Origin: Larus michahellis
Taxonomy: Eukaryota > Chordata > Aves > Charadriiformes > Laridae
Length of the DNA stretch: 64,000 bases
NCBI RefSeq assembly: GCF_964199755.1
Contig: NC_133907.1
Coordinates: 5,027,001-5,091,000, forward strand
Direction: 5' to 3'
The position numbers and the translations under genes were made by a program. Numbering within the stretch: position 1 is the first letter of the stretch; every line of letters begins with the position of its first letter. Of the stretch, positions 63,191-64,000 are shown in pieces. Below the pieces are notes generated by a model. The model made no database searches and was not told the origin of the DNA. It saw only the letters and a program-made list of their open reading frames with translations.

Positions 63191-64000
63191 GTTTGGCACA
63201 TGGAGGAATCCAGAATCTCAGCTTCAAGAAGAGTGCACATGACTTTGTACGGAGCTTTTCCTGATAGTCCACTACACTCATTGTATAACCTTACACCTTG
63301 ATTGAATGCCTTTGGTCACTAAGCTTTGCGTCTGACTCTTCCTCCTTGTATCGTGTTTTTATGTCTTTTTAAACTATACGCCGTAAACCTCAACTCTTTT
63401 TGGGTCAAGTTCTTAATCTTATTTTCGTTCCAGGTGTAGACTACGTTTTACCAGTAGCACGCAGATGGGCTGACCTTAGAATAGGAGTCATTTGAACAAA
63501 AGGAAACCTGTTAGTTACTGGTTTTGGTGCAGATCTCTATGAAGTTTTCAAACCAGAAATTGCTGCTGCTGCAAAAGCCATAGCAGAGTGAGGCTGTCGA
63601 GGCTGAATGGATGCGGAGAGCAAAGTAGCGCTAGGATTGTGTGTAGGTACCCTGCCTGGAACCGGGGCAGCGGGGGAGCAGCGCGTCCTTTCCCCGCACC
63701 CTGGGGAGGGCACGGCATCGCTGCAGCCACCGTGGGTTTGCTTCTGGGGAGGGGGGGGCGCTGCTCTGCCCCCGCTTCACTCTGCCATCTCACGGTGGAC
63801 CTTCCTTCCCCACCTCCTCCCCTCCCCTCCCCTCCAGCCCGCTTTCGGATTTACGGAGATGGGTTTCCATCAGTGCTCCACCACACCCTGAAAATTCAGT
63901 AGCTTACATTGAGCTTTCTTTAAAGAAAAAGGCAAACAGCAGACAAACGGAAAGGTGCTGTCTACAGGGGAGGTGGCGGGGCTGGTGGGGAGTCAGCTCA
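63191..64000 (+). other. FKBP1A 3' UTR exon, continuing past the window
   Basis: It follows a CCCGGCAG acceptor. Words such as GGAGCTTTTCCTGAT, AAACTATACGCCGTAAACC and GCAAAAGCCATAGCAGA resemble the human FKBP1A 3' UTR as I remember it, in the same order. No AATAAA was found before the window ends, so the transcript likely extends further. Confidence 0.7.

Overview
The window looks like GC-rich vertebrate, very probably bird, microchromosomal DNA. The evidence is short introns, dense CpG-rich promoters, almost no recognisable interspersed repeats, and spliced genes in the order SIRP cluster - NSFL1C - MFSD2-like - FKBP1A. That is the human 20p13 neighbourhood (FKBP1A-NSFL1C-SIRP), here with an MFSD2-family transporter between NSFL1C and FKBP1A. 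All exon calls were made by reading splice sites and phases directly. Every multi-exon model closes in frame: 244 aa, three of 397 aa, 409 aa, 369 aa, 492 aa and 108 aa.

Layout. Positions 1-11930 are intergenic, with simple repeats, a 15/18-bp minisatellite (10739-11165) and AT-rich islands that look like regulatory elements. Positions 12010-14591 (minus strand) hold a SIRPA-type inhibitory receptor with one IgV domain, a membrane segment and a tail with two ITIMs. Facing it head to head, 693 bp away, are three near-identical tandem SIRPB-type activating receptors (V-C1-C1-TM with a membrane lysine) at 15284-17275, 18171-20162 and 21058-23037. A fourth, rearranged copy (23856-26869) has three V exons and has lost its C1 exons. 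A decayed copy of the inhibitory gene's first exon lies between copies 3 and 4, so the head-to-head promoter block was itself once duplicated. NSFL1C (27308-34353) starts about 310 bp after the last SIRP poly(A) signal. Positions 34555-45414 are intergenic. The MFSD2-like transporter occupies 45415-51339 and FKBP1A runs from 55032 past the right edge (its 3' UTR is open-ended).

How the parts relate. The SIRP block is a paired-receptor locus: an ITIM-bearing receptor next to lysine-bearing receptors that would need an adaptor such as DAP12 (not in the window). Each activating copy keeps the same PU.1-like purine box 75-96 bp upstream of its ATG, and the inhibitory gene has a similar box, which suggests myeloid co-expression. 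NSFL1C (p97/VCP cofactor) and FKBP1A (FKBP12) are housekeeping neighbours with CpG-rich, YY1-type promoters.
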